Assembly (NCBI GenBank): GCA_002399735.1
Contig: DHEF01000036.1
Coordinates: 19,945-62,945, forward strand
Source of the DNA: Chitinophagaceae bacterium UBA4857
GTDB taxonomy: Bacteria; Bacteroidota; Bacteroidia; Chitinophagales; Chitinophagaceae
Reading direction: 5' to 3'
Length of the DNA stretch: 43,001 nucleotides
Made by a program: the position numbers and the translations under genes. This document shows, piece after piece, positions 32,553-41,141 of this stretch; position 1 is the first letter of the stretch; the number at the start of each line of letters is the position of its first letter. The notes beneath the pieces are model-generated. The model was not told the origin of the DNA, did not search any database, and saw nothing but the letters and a program-made list of their open reading frames with translations.

Positions 32553-34160
32553 TCAATTCGCTACTTTGTCAAACGCAACCACCGTTGCAACGGCACGGGT
32601 TTCGCCGGCATTTACTTTAAAATAAATACGTCCGTCGCTGGTATTATTAATGCTTGCATTGGTCGCTAAAATACTTTTTAAGGCATCGTTTACTTTAGCG
32701 GTATAATCAGTTTGTGCGCTGGCGCTAATGGCCTGGTTAAGTTTGTTATAATCTAACTCCGACTTACTTGTTACAATAGCTATATAATCTTTATTACCCA
32801 CGGCATCGGCTTCCATTGATTGTCCTTTAGGAAATAAACGATAACCGGTTACTCCAAAATATGGCGAGTGTTTGGAAACTGTTTCACCGGATTTTAAATA
32901 AGGGAACAACACGGCACTGCTACCATCGGCCTGACGAGAAAAAATATACACGTAACAAGGTGTGACATTGGTAACATCCATTTTAAAACGGGTACCTACT
33001 TTTAAAGGCGCTACCGATTGAAAACTGTTACCACCTGTTGAACGTAATTGCATGTATTTTTTTGTGGGGCTATTTACATCGGCATAAGCCACTAAACCAA
33101 TATGACATTCCAACGCTTTTGCCGCTACATCATTTGTTTTAGGCAGGGCATCTATACCATACGCTTCACGGGCATACTGTTGAAAATCGCCATAACGCAC
33201 CCAGCCAATACCATCCTTACCCCAGTTGCGACCCCAGCTGTTCATTATTTGAAAAGCACCGCCAAACTTACGGTCGTCATAACCAATAATGGTCATGGCA
33301 TGGCCACCCATTCCTACCATAGATGCATCCATACCTTGTGGTGTCCATAACTCCTTACCCATCATATCCTGCATAAAGCTATTACCCACCATCATACCTA
33401 TTACAACAGGCGCATCTTTACTTAAATGCTCCTTTATGGCACGTACATTAATGGTTTGTGTATTGCCGTTGGTTAAACGTGTGTAGCCTTGTATGGTATT
33501 TTGACGACCAATATTAAAATACTGCGTGGCATCGCGGCCACAATCATTAGGATTGTAGGGATAACTGCTTAAGGGTACACCGCCGTTTTTAGTCATAGCC
33601 TCCATAGCAAGGTTTACGTAGGAGCCCTGGCAATCGTCCAGCTTAATTTGATTGTATAAATAAGACGGCGAGAAAACAATGGAATTGGGATCGGCCCCGG
33701 TTGCTGCAGCCGTTAAAATAGTTTGTGCGGCATAAGCACTACTCCAGGCTACGCAACTACCTTGTGCCCCCTGGTCGCCGCGGGTGGGTGCATAACGTAA
33801 AAGGGATACTGATTCTGGCAATGGGTTCTTACCCGCTTCGGCTTCCAGTCCTTCATATACCGATGCCTTGTTAAATTCTGCAGGACTAAAATTATACCCG
33901 CTTTGTGAGAAAACGTTTTGTGCTATATCGGCAATGTTACAACCGCCGCCACCCTTACCCAATAAAAAGTAAGCGCCAACACCTAATATAAGTAATAAGA
34001 AAATTCCTTTGCCTTTAAACAGGCTTAACAGCATGGGCAGCAAGGCAATTAAGCCACCGCCGCCACCCGGTATACTGGGGCGATTACCTCCCCCACCTTT
34101 GTTATCATTATAGTCCTTTTCATTTTGATCCTGTGGATCATCGGTCATTATAATAGCCAT
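32553..34160 (-). CDS. Membrane-anchored C1 (papain) family peptidase with DUF4384-like domain
   Basis: 535 aa. A short acidic N-terminus, a Gly/Pro linker (21-36) and one membrane helix (52-68) with GKGGGG flanks. The papain-like domain follows: oxyanion Q130 in GDQGAQGSC, catalytic C136 in CVAWSS, H287 in GGHAMTIIGYDD and N307 in MNSWGRNWG. No propeptide is evident before the catalytic domain. The C-terminal 170 residues (FKMDVTNVTPCYVYIFSRQADGSSAVLFPY) resemble DUF4384. The peptidase domain is probably periplasmic or surface exposed. A later Met at 34148 is a possible start. Confidence 0.88.
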   Translation of the reverse strand: MAIIMTDDPQDQNEKDYNDNKGGGGNRPSIPGGGGGLIALLPMLLSLFKGKGIFLLLILGVGAYFLLGKGGGGCNIADIAQNVFSQSGYNFSPAEFNKASVYEGLEAEAGKNPLPESVSLLRYAPTRGDQGAQGSCVAWSSAYAAQTILTAAATGADPNSIVFSPSYLYNQIKLDDCQGSYVNLAMEAMTKNGGVPLSSYPYNPNDCGRDATQYFNIGRQNTIQGYTRLTNGNTQTINVRAIKEHLSKDAPVVIGMMVGNSFMQDMMGKELWTPQGMDASMVGMGGHAMTIIGYDDRKFGGAFQIMNSWGRNWGKDGIGWVRYGDFQQYAREAYGIDALPKTNDVAAKALECHIGLVAYADVNSPTKKYMQLRSTGGNSFQSVAPLKVGTRFKMDVTNVTPCYVYIFSRQADGSSAVLFPYLKSGETVSKHSPYFGVTGYRLFPKGQSMEADAVGNKDYIAIVTSKSELDYNKLNQAISASAQTDYTAKVNDALKSILATNASINNTSDGRIYFKVNAGETRAVATVVAFDKVAN

Positions 34161-34281
34161 GGTTAACTTTTTTTACCCGCTAAAAGTAGCAAGTTCAACG
34201 CATATTTTTATATTATTTCGCTGTGTTAGTATTTAACGGCTTTAATTGGGCAACGGTTAGCCATAAATGCTCGTCATTTTG

Positions 34282-34289
34282 TAAGTTTG
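34282..34289 (+). promoter_or_regulatory. TAAGTTTG -7 promoter box
   Basis: Exact TAnnTTTG, 34 bp before the ATG at 34324. Confidence 0.55.
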
Positions 34290-34323
34290 ACCCATATTAA
34301 GACCAACTTAAAAAACAACCCGC

Positions 34324-35208
34324 ATGTCAATTATAAAAACAGTTAGTTGCAGTTTACTTGCTGTAACCGTTTCCTTATTAGCTACAGCACAACAAAAAGC
34401 ACCTAAATTGGTATTTAACCAAGGTGACACCTTGATTGTTACCAGCAAATTACAATCAACCGTTGCGCAACAAGTAATGGGCAATAACATCGATTTTAAA
34501 TCGAGCAGTATGTTTGAAAAAAAATACGGTGTTAGTAATGTAACAGACGATAATACAACGCTTAACCATAAATTATCCCGTATTACTTTTAAGGCCGATG
34601 GTATGGGCCGGGGATTTGATTTTGACTCGGACAGAAAAAAAGACCTTGACGGACAATTAGGTAAACCGCTTAAAGAAATAATGGCCAAAACCTACAACAT
34701 TATTATTGATGGCACCGGCAAAACACTGATGAGTATTCCTGAAAAATTTGAGGCAAAGAAAAGTGATCCTACTTCGGATATGATTGTAAATATGATTCCC
34801 GGATTACAGGATGTGGCCAACCCACCGGCTAAAGGCAGCAATAGTTTTTTTAAAGTATTACCCGATACTGTTTTGGTAAAAGGCTATTCCTGGACAACCT
34901 CTGCCACAACCGCTACAGAAGTATCGGCAACTGTAAATACCATCCACGAAATTACCGATACGGAAATTGTAGTTGAGTTTCGCACAGCCGCCGAGTCCAT
35001 CGTTACATCGCAAATGATGAACATGGACGCAACTACAAAAATCAGCACCATTACTACCGGCAAAACTTATGTTGATAAAACAACCGGCATTGTTAAATCG
35101 CAATCGAGTGTTGCCGAAGGTAAGGGCACAGTGGAAGTGTCGAATAATGTAATGCCCATGACTATTAAAACTACAACGGAGTTAACGGTAGCGAGAAATC
35201 AGAATTGA
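34324..35208 (+). CDS. Secreted DUF6263-like protein
   Basis: 294 aa with a signal peptide ending near LLATAQQ. The mature part starts LVFNQGDTLIVTSKLQSTVAQQVMG and is beta-rich, with the recurring DGTGKTLMSIPEKFE and GYSWTTSATTATE segments and a final MTIKTTTELTVARNQ. I associate this layout with DUF6263, a Bacteroidota protein family of unknown function, with moderate certainty. Probably periplasmic or in the outer membrane. Own promoter and terminator; transcribed away from the C1 peptidase gene. Confidence 0.7.
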   Translation: MSIIKTVSCSLLAVTVSLLATAQQKAPKLVFNQGDTLIVTSKLQSTVAQQVMGNNIDFKSSSMFEKKYGVSNVTDDNTTLNHKLSRITFKADGMGRGFDFDSDRKKDLDGQLGKPLKEIMAKTYNIIIDGTGKTLMSIPEKFEAKKSDPTSDMIVNMIPGLQDVANPPAKGSNSFFKVLPDTVLVKGYSWTTSATTATEVSATVNTIHEITDTEIVVEFRTAAESIVTSQMMNMDATTKISTITTGKTYVDKTTGIVKSQSSVAEGKGTVEVSNNVMPMTIKTTTELTVARNQN

Positions 35209-35231
35209 GATTTGAGATTGAATATTTAAAT

Positions 35232-35272
35232 AAAAAAGCGAAGTAATTGTTTATACATTACTTCGCTTTTTT
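35232..35272. terminator. Terminator after the DUF6263-like gene
   Basis: A 16-bp perfect stem, AAAAAAGCGAAGTAAT (35232-35247) with its complement at 35257-35272, 24 bp after the stop. Confidence 0.9.
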
Positions 35273-35305
35273 ATTGCGTTTATTTTATGTTCCCGGCTTT
35301 AGGAA

Positions 35306-35418
35306 TACTAATAATCGTCCCTTGCGTCGCACTCTTGTACTGCATCAATTCTATTGGCCATTATGCAGTACTCCGTATTTTAATCGGAGTGCAGTAATGC
35401 TATTGAGCATTGTGCCAT
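35306..35418 (-). repeat. Dispersed repeat family A, copy A9
   Basis: Near-consensus in reverse: AATCGTCCCTTGCGTCGCACTCTTGTACTGCATCAATTCTATTGGCCATT (35312-35363). Then a hairpin TACTCCG-TATTTTAAT-CGGAGTGCA and a second TAATGCTATTGAGCATTGTGC arm. Lies between convergent genes. Confidence 0.85.
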
Positions 35419-35446
35419 ACCAAAATAGTTTTTCAACAAGACGTCA

Positions 35447-35485
35447 ACATGGCGTCTCTACAACTATTAACAATGAACCATTAAC
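35447..35485. repeat. Left arm of inverted repeats flanking the phytase locus
   Basis: 35463-35485 is the exact reverse complement of 39582-39604 (23 bp). 35447-35461 (ACATGGCGTCTCTAC) matches the inverse of 39612-39626 at 14 of 15 positions. The arm ends in the phytase stop codon. Confidence 0.8.
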
Positions 35486-36537
35486 TACTTCAATCCCGCT
35501 TTCTTCGCAATATCTCTCCAATCGTAATAATGAAACACTTTACCATTACTCATAGCTACAAACAAGCCTTGCGGGTATTGTGGGCTTAATGGCAATGCTG
35601 TTACTTCCGATCCATCACTTTCTAAAGTGGATACAGGCACTTTTGCAACCAGGCTATGTTCATGTCTATTATTCGCACTGCCTTCTCTGGCAAAAATCAT
35701 AAAGCTATTATCCTGTTGGTTAGATACTAAAATATATCCCGTAGAATCAGTTGACTGATAAATAGAAATACCTTCATGATCTGATGTAAATCCGGTAGTA
35801 CCAAACAAAGCCAGTTCGTTGTCATCTTTCTTATCAGGATCAGCATAGTATTTATGAATACCTGTTTGTTCGTCTGAATAGTAAACATAGCCTAATTTAT
35901 TATCAACTGCTATGGCTTCAATTTCTTTTTTACCACTGTATTTACCAAATTTACGCACCAGTGTAAAATCTAATTTGCCTGCGTTTTCCGTTAAACGGTA
36001 CTGCCATAAGTAACCATCAGCAGGTCCGGTTTTACGGCCAACAATTACAAATACGGCACTATCAGCAGGGCGGGTGTACACGGCAATACCCATTGGGTCA
36101 CGTTCCTTTTCGCCGGAAAAAACGTCAATACCGCCGCCATCAACTTCTTTTAAGTCAGGTAAGGTATAAATTCTAACCTTGTTGGCTTCACGTTCAGTTG
36201 TTAAAGCTATATCAACCAGTTGCCCGTTTAATGGTACATCGTAAGCAATATCCACATTGTTAGGGCGCTTTAACCCTGTTACTTTATTTACAATTTTACC
36301 TTGCAGGTTGTATAAATACAAACCACCACCGGTTTCTTTATCGGTACCAATAATTAAACTATTGGCGGTATCTTTTCTGTTAATCCAAATTGCAGGATCA
36401 TCGGTATCAAACGCTGTAGGCTCGGTTACCGCAACAGGTTTAATAGCATCTGCTGCAATGGTACCACCTTTTTTTTCATTATTACAAGCGGCGAGCAATA
36501 CGATTAAGCTTGCCATTAAAAAATATGTATGTTTCAT
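35485..36537 (-). CDS. Beta-propeller phytase lipoprotein
   Basis: 350 aa from the Met at 36537 (MKHTYFLMASLIVLLAAC), chosen because it opens a lipoprotein signal with Cys near residue 18; the frame to 36564 is longer by nine residues. The six-bladed phytase signature is clear: FDTDDPAIWINRKD, LIIGTDKETGGGLYLYNLQG, NNVDIAYDV, DPMGIAVY, GYVYYSDEQTGIHKY and DHEGISIYQ. Beta-propeller phytases remove phosphates from inositol hexakisphosphate with Ca2+, at the cell surface. It follows the TonB-dependent receptor gene by 80 bp with a hairpin between. The pair probably frees and imports phosphate or inositol phosphates. Confidence 0.93.
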   Translation of the reverse strand: MKHTYFLMASLIVLLAACNNEKKGGTIAADAIKPVAVTEPTAFDTDDPAIWINRKDTANSLIIGTDKETGGGLYLYNLQGKIVNKVTGLKRPNNVDIAYDVPLNGQLVDIALTTEREANKVRIYTLPDLKEVDGGGIDVFSGEKERDPMGIAVYTRPADSAVFVIVGRKTGPADGYLWQYRLTENAGKLDFTLVRKFGKYSGKKEIEAIAVDNKLGYVYYSDEQTGIHKYYADPDKKDDNELALFGTTGFTSDHEGISIYQSTDSTGYILVSNQQDNSFMIFAREGSANNRHEHSLVAKVPVSTLESDGSEVTALPLSPQYPQGLFVAMSNGKVFHYYDWRDIAKKAGLK

Positions 36538-36564
36538 GCAATTAATTATTTTATCGTAAAACAA

Positions 36565-36602
36565 ACTCGCTTGCCTGTAATATAGTTACCGGCAAGCGAG
36601 TT
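36565..36602 (-). terminator. Intercistronic hairpin between receptor and phytase genes
   Basis: AACTCGCTTGCC (36565-36576) pairs with GGCAAGCGAGTT (36591-36602), with an inner GTAA/TTAC extension. On the minus strand TTTGTTTTA follows. Probably a partial terminator or RNA-stability element that lowers phytase expression relative to the receptor, or the end of a separate receptor transcript. Confidence 0.7.
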
Positions 36603-36617
36603 ATTATTTAAAGCAAA

Positions 36618-39488
36618 TTATTTACTCAAGTCAAACTTAACACCCAAATTAAATCTTGGGCCATAAAACTCCATTTGTGCTGTTCTGTGTTTTGCCCCCT
36701 GGTAATAACGTAACCCTTGATTGGTAAGGTTATTAGCCTCCGCAAACAACCTGAACTTTTTGTTGAATGCATATGATGCATTTACATCTAAGAAAAATTG
36801 TTTGTCATAGTAACGGTCGTTGAAAGAATCTTCACCATAACCTGCATCATCACTATCATCAACATAAGCTGATGTAAAGTTACCAGACACACGTACTACT
36901 AACTTGCTATTTTCATAAGACAATGATGCATTAAACATATGTGGTGCAGCACCCGGTAGTTTTACATCACTTCTGATTTTTTCGCCATCAGCATAAATAC
37001 CTTCTGTTTTAGAGTAAGTATAGGTGTAGTTTGCATATACACCAAACCCTTTCCAAATACCCGGTAAAAAGTCTAACTGTCTTTGCGCCGCTACTTCAAA
37101 TCCTAATACATCAGCACCTGTTCCATTTCTGCGTTGTAAAAACTCCCAGTTTTGACCAGCAGGAATCGGGTCTATTGTAGCATCAGGAAAATCACGTTGA
37201 AATTTCTCACGGGTATATTGTTTGTCAATATAAGTGTAGTAGAAATTATCCAACTTTTTATAAAACACTCCGGCAGAAAGTAAACCAACCGATTTAAAAT
37301 ATTTCTCAGCAATGAAATCAATATTTTTTGCACGTACCGGTTTCAACGCCGGATTACCTGCTTCTAATGTTTGGTCACTTAAAGAAATAAGGAAGTAAGG
37401 TACTAAGTCATAATATTTAGGACGTGCTACTGAATGTGTGTATGCTGCCTTTAATACAAAATCTTTAGACACATTGTATTTTAAGTTTATACTTGGCAAT
37501 ACATCTGTATAGCTATCACTAATTGTACTTTCGCCTTTCAGATCTTCTTCGTCTTCTACAATATTACCGGTGTATTTTAAATTAGTATGCTCTACACGTA
37601 CACCAATATTAGCCGAAAACTTATTGGTAAAATCTTGTTTTATACCAACAAAACCGGCATAAATATTTTCAGAAGCACTGTAGTTACCGGCAAGGTATTC
37701 TGCGGGTTCGTCGTTTTCTTTAAACAAACTACCATCTTTTAAGGCTAATCCACCTAAAAATGCTTTATCAACAAACTGCCCGGCTATATATTCTTTACCG
37801 GCTAAAAAACTATTATTTGTTTTATTAACCAATGGCAACATACCAATATTAGCAAAGTTGCCCAAATTAGCACCTATAGGATCATAACTCCAGAAAGCAT
37901 TATCTCTTACTTTGGTTTTTGCTCTTAAACGACCACCAAAATATAAATTACCTTTTTGAGATTTCACCATACTCATTGGCAACTCAAAATTTAATTTAGC
38001 ATTCAAGTCTTCTTCATACTGATCCTGAAACTCTTCTGTTATTTCATTACGTCTTGTATAATTGCTTAATGCTAAGTTATCTGTTAGCAAAGGTTTTTCC
38101 GTATTTGTAATATCCTGGTTAACCTGAATACTTCTGCGACCCATAGAAATATAACGCTCATTAGATCTTATTTCAGATGCTTTTGCATATTGTGCACTCC
38201 AGGTTGTTTTTAATTTACCCCAAAAATGATCGCCATTTAATGCTAAAGAACGAACACGTTGGTCTTCTAATCTTGAGCCATCCGTTCTGCCACCATTAAT
38301 ACCACCTTTTGTTTGACGTAAAACTTCGCCGTTTGTATAACCGGTAATATTGCCATTACCATCATATATTAAGTCATCAGCATAATCTTCTTCATCACCA
38401 CGGTAGCGATGACGCAAACGGTAACGATTTTCTTTATCATCACGCCAGTTGTAAGTACCGGCTAAGTAAATAGTATTACGTGGGTTAATTTTAAAATCAA
38501 TGGTTGATGAAATACTACGACGTACACGGGTAACATCATATACACGAATATCATGATCGCTTACAAATTCTTTACCATTTGCATCTTTACTCCATACCGC
38601 CTCTACGTTGTCAGAACCATATTTATTGGTATTGTAAGAACCGTTAACAATAAAACCAAAACGTTGGTCTTTTGTACGGGTACCTACTAATAAATTAGCG
38701 GTGCCGTTAAAACCTTGTCTGATATCACTGTAACCACCGGCCAATGTACCAGAAATACGTAAGCCATTTGGAGCCGAACGGGTAACCAAGTTAACCGAAC
38801 CACCAATAGCATCTGCATCCATATCAGGTGTTAAGGTTTTATTTACCTCAACAGTTTGCACCATATCAGCAGGAATTAAGTCCATTTGTACACGACGGTT
38901 ATCACCTTCTGCAGATGGTACACGTTCGCCGTTTAAAGTAACGGCATTAAATTCTGGGCCCATACCTCTTATAACAATGTTACGGGCTTCACCCTGGTCG
39001 TTTTGCATGGTAATACCGGGTACACGTTTAATAGCGTCACCAATATTTGCATCGGGAAAACGGCCTATCTGATCGGCACTAACAATATTGGTAATATTAC
39101 CGCTATTGCGTTGTTGATTTAATGCTTTAGCCTGACCTTTTAAACGGTCGCCTAAAACAACAACTTCATTATCGGTAACTACTGCACCGCTTTTTAATAC
39201 TTCGGTAACCTGTAAAACATCGTTACCAATTTTTATTTCTTTTGTTGTATTACCATAACCAATGTAAGTAATGGAAAGGTTATAATTACCTGAAGCTAAC
39301 TGTATAAATGCTTCACCATTTTTATCGGTAATTACAGTGTGCTTACCGGGTTTAATATCAATGGTAGCACCGGGAAGATTAAGATTGTCCTCGTCTTTTA
39401 CTTTAATTTTTACACCGCTTTTTTGGGCAGCAGCAGTAAAAGAAATGAATAGAAAACATAAGCAGCTAAATAGCGTAGCCTTATTCAT
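36618..39488 (-). CDS. TonB-dependent receptor (CarboxypepD_reg type)
   Basis: 956 aa from the Met at 39488 (MNKATLFSCLCF), which opens a signal peptide; eight extra codons upstream are unlikely. Order: carboxypeptidase-regulatory-like domain (about 25-105; PGATIDIKPGKHTVITDKNG), plug with IGRFPDANIGDAIKRVPGI and NIVIRGMGPEFNAVTLNGERV, then a long 22-strand barrel ending FNLGVKFDLSK. Imports substrates across the outer membrane using TonB-ExbBD energy. No SusD partner follows; instead a phytase lipoprotein does, so inositol phosphate or released phosphate is a likely cargo. A TACTTTTG box lies at 39510-39517. Confidence 0.95.
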   Translation of the reverse strand: MNKATLFSCLCFLFISFTAAAQKSGVKIKVKDEDNLNLPGATIDIKPGKHTVITDKNGEAFIQLASGNYNLSITYIGYGNTTKEIKIGNDVLQVTEVLKSGAVVTDNEVVVLGDRLKGQAKALNQQRNSGNITNIVSADQIGRFPDANIGDAIKRVPGITMQNDQGEARNIVIRGMGPEFNAVTLNGERVPSAEGDNRRVQMDLIPADMVQTVEVNKTLTPDMDADAIGGSVNLVTRSAPNGLRISGTLAGGYSDIRQGFNGTANLLVGTRTKDQRFGFIVNGSYNTNKYGSDNVEAVWSKDANGKEFVSDHDIRVYDVTRVRRSISSTIDFKINPRNTIYLAGTYNWRDDKENRYRLRHRYRGDEEDYADDLIYDGNGNITGYTNGEVLRQTKGGINGGRTDGSRLEDQRVRSLALNGDHFWGKLKTTWSAQYAKASEIRSNERYISMGRRSIQVNQDITNTEKPLLTDNLALSNYTRRNEITEEFQDQYEEDLNAKLNFELPMSMVKSQKGNLYFGGRLRAKTKVRDNAFWSYDPIGANLGNFANIGMLPLVNKTNNSFLAGKEYIAGQFVDKAFLGGLALKDGSLFKENDEPAEYLAGNYSASENIYAGFVGIKQDFTNKFSANIGVRVEHTNLKYTGNIVEDEEDLKGESTISDSYTDVLPSINLKYNVSKDFVLKAAYTHSVARPKYYDLVPYFLISLSDQTLEAGNPALKPVRAKNIDFIAEKYFKSVGLLSAGVFYKKLDNFYYTYIDKQYTREKFQRDFPDATIDPIPAGQNWEFLQRRNGTGADVLGFEVAAQRQLDFLPGIWKGFGVYANYTYTYSKTEGIYADGEKIRSDVKLPGAAPHMFNASLSYENSKLVVRVSGNFTSAYVDDSDDAGYGEDSFNDRYYDKQFFLDVNASYAFNKKFRLFAEANNLTNQGLRYYQGAKHRTAQMEFYGPRFNLGVKFDLSK

Positions 39489-39509
39489 AAGCCGTTTTTT
39501 AATTTGCGG

Positions 39510-39517
39510 CAAAAGTA
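39510..39517 (-). promoter_or_regulatory. TACTTTTG -7 promoter box of the receptor gene
   Basis: Exact TAnnTTTG on the minus strand, 21 bp before the ATG at 39488; no TTG is seen at the -33 position, which may mean activator dependence. Confidence 0.55.
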
Positions 39518-39581
39518 TTTGTGCTATGTTAAGCCATTGTTATGGCAGTGTGACGGAATTATTAATAGTTCATGGAGGATG

Positions 39582-39626
39582 GTTAATGGTTCATTGTTAA
39601 TAGTAAATCGTGTAGAGACGCCCTGT
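39582..39626. repeat. Right arm of inverted repeats flanking the phytase locus
   Basis: 39582-39604 is the exact inverse of 35463-35485; GTAGAGACGCCCTGT (39612-39626) mirrors 35447-35461. The two parts are 7 bp apart here and 1 bp apart in the left arm. Confidence 0.8.
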
Positions 39627-39670
39627 ATGAAATCTGAATTCTCAATTCTCAAATCATAAATCTTTATAGT

Positions 39671-39678
39671 TACCTTTG
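39671..39678 (+). promoter_or_regulatory. TACCTTTG -7 box 6 nt before the ubiE ATG
   Basis: Exact TAnnTTTG ending 6 nt before ATG 39685, so transcription should begin at or next to the start codon (leaderless). Confidence 0.55.
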
Positions 39679-39684
39679 CGCCCC

Positions 39685-40437
39685 ATGGCAAACAGTTTAC
39701 CGCACGACAGTATTAAGCCTTACGAAAACTCGGAAAAAGGCAAAAAAGAGCAAGTGGCCGATATGTTTAACAACATTGCCGGCAAGTACGACTTTATGAA
39801 CCGTTTTTTATCGGCCGGTACCGATATTGGCTGGCGTAAAAAAGCCATTAAATGGTTACAACCTGCTGCTCCTCAACATTTACTGGACATTGCCACCGGC
39901 ACCGCCGATATGGCGATTATGGCCCATAAAATGTTAAAACCCCGCCAAATTACGGGTATTGACATAAGCACCGAAATGCTGGAAATAGGCCGTAAAAAGA
40001 TTGAAAAAGAAGGACTTGTTGATAAAATCACCCTGCACACCGGCGATTCGGAGGCAATAAAATTTAACGACAATACGTTTGATGCTGGGATGGTAGCATT
40101 TGGCATCCGCAACTTTGAAAACTTGGAACAGGGCTTAAAAGAAATACTAAGGGTGTTACAACCCGGAGCGCCATTGGTTATTTTAGAGTTTAGCAAACCT
40201 AAACAACCATTTAAAACGTTTTACAACCTGTACATGAAATTAGTTGCGCCAAACGTAGCACGTATGATTACGAAGGATCAATTGGCATACGAATACTTAA
40301 CGGCATCGGCCAATGCTTTTCCGGAACGCAAACAGTTAACTGATATTTTAAACAAAGCAGGTTACACCGATACCCGTTACAAATCGTTAAGCTTAGGAAT
40401 ATGCTGCATATACACAGGAAAAAAGCCACTGTCTTAA
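39685..40437 (+). CDS. menG/ubiE: Demethylmenaquinone methyltransferase
   Basis: 250 aa from ATG 39685; the frame open from 39676 begins with a TTG inside the promoter box. SAM-dependent C-methylation of demethylmenaquinone to menaquinone, the respiratory quinone of Bacteroidota, at the inner face of the membrane. Family signatures: MFNNIAGKYDFMNRFLSAGTDIGWRK, motif I LLDIATGTADMA, ITGIDISTEMLEIGR, GDSEAIKFNDNTFDAGMVAFGIRNFEN and ILEFSKPKQPFKTFYNLYM. Its 3' end overlaps the porT start by 37 bp in another frame. Confidence 0.95.
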   Translation: MANSLPHDSIKPYENSEKGKKEQVADMFNNIAGKYDFMNRFLSAGTDIGWRKKAIKWLQPAAPQHLLDIATGTADMAIMAHKMLKPRQITGIDISTEMLEIGRKKIEKEGLVDKITLHTGDSEAIKFNDNTFDAGMVAFGIRNFENLEQGLKEILRVLQPGAPLVILEFSKPKQPFKTFYNLYMKLVAPNVARMITKDQLAYEYLTASANAFPERKQLTDILNKAGYTDTRYKSLSLGICCIYTGKKPLS

Positions 40438-41141
40438 ATATTGTTTTGGCAATTGTACTTTTTGTAGTTGCTCAAAATAATATACTGGCCCAGTTTCGTG
40501 AACCTAACCTACCTAATCACGACGATAAACCTTACTACTTTGGCATTACCCTTGGCGGTAATATGGCCAGTTTTCGCACATCATTACATTCGCGTTTTTT
40601 ACAGGACGACAGCGTATATGTTGCCGAGCCCAATAACAACGGCGGCTTATCACTAGGCTTATCTGCAACCTTGCGTTTAGCAAACAGGTTAGAAACAAGA
40701 TTTAACCCCCAGCTTATTTTTATGAACCGCAGTATACGGTACAAACTAAAATATCCGGATGGCGTGGAGAACAGTACCGATAATGTAAAAAACATTGAAT
40801 CTATTTTAGTATCGTTTCCATTACAATTAAAATTTCATAGCGACCGTATTCACAACTTTCGTGTGTACATGATGGGCGGTGGTAAGCTTGATTTTGACCT
40901 GGCCAGTAATGCCCGTGCCCGCCGTGCCGACGATTTAGTTAAACTTCAGAAAGTGGATTATGGTGCTGAACTCGGAATAGGTTTCAATTTTTACTTTCCA
41001 ACATTCATTCTATCACCCGAAATTAAAGTTAGCCAGGGCTTACGCAATATGCATAGCCGCGATGTTAACTTAAAATACTCCAGCGTTATTGATAACATAC
41101 AATCACGCATGATCATGTTTACATTGCATATTGAAGGATAG
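40401..41141 (+). CDS. porT: PorT-like outer-membrane protein (type IX secretion)
   Basis: 246 aa starting at ATG 40401 inside the end of ubiE. A hydrophobic signal (VLNIVLAIVLFVVAQNNILAQ) follows ten extra residues, so the peptide is unusually late. The mature protein is a predicted eight-strand barrel: YYFGITLGGNMASFRTSL, GLSLGLSATLRLANRLETRFNPQLIFMNR, VSFPLQLKFH, FRVYMMGGGKLDFDL and a closing MIMFTLHIEG. PorT/SprT is an outer-membrane factor needed for type IX secretion, and ubiE-porT adjacency is known from Flavobacteriia, which supports the call. No other secretion gene is in the window. Confidence 0.82.
   Translation: MLHIHRKKATVLNIVLAIVLFVVAQNNILAQFREPNLPNHDDKPYYFGITLGGNMASFRTSLHSRFLQDDSVYVAEPNNNGGLSLGLSATLRLANRLETRFNPQLIFMNRSIRYKLKYPDGVENSTDNVKNIESILVSFPLQLKFHSDRIHNFRVYMMGGGKLDFDLASNARARRADDLVKLQKVDYGAELGIGFNFYFPTFILSPEIKVSQGLRNMHSRDVNLKYSSVIDNIQSRMIMFTLHIEG

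Noticed and set aside
36618..39488. SusC of a SusCD glycan-uptake pair
   Set aside because: No SusD-like lipoprotein gene is adjacent; the following lipoprotein is a phytase, so a glycan-utilisation locus is not supported.
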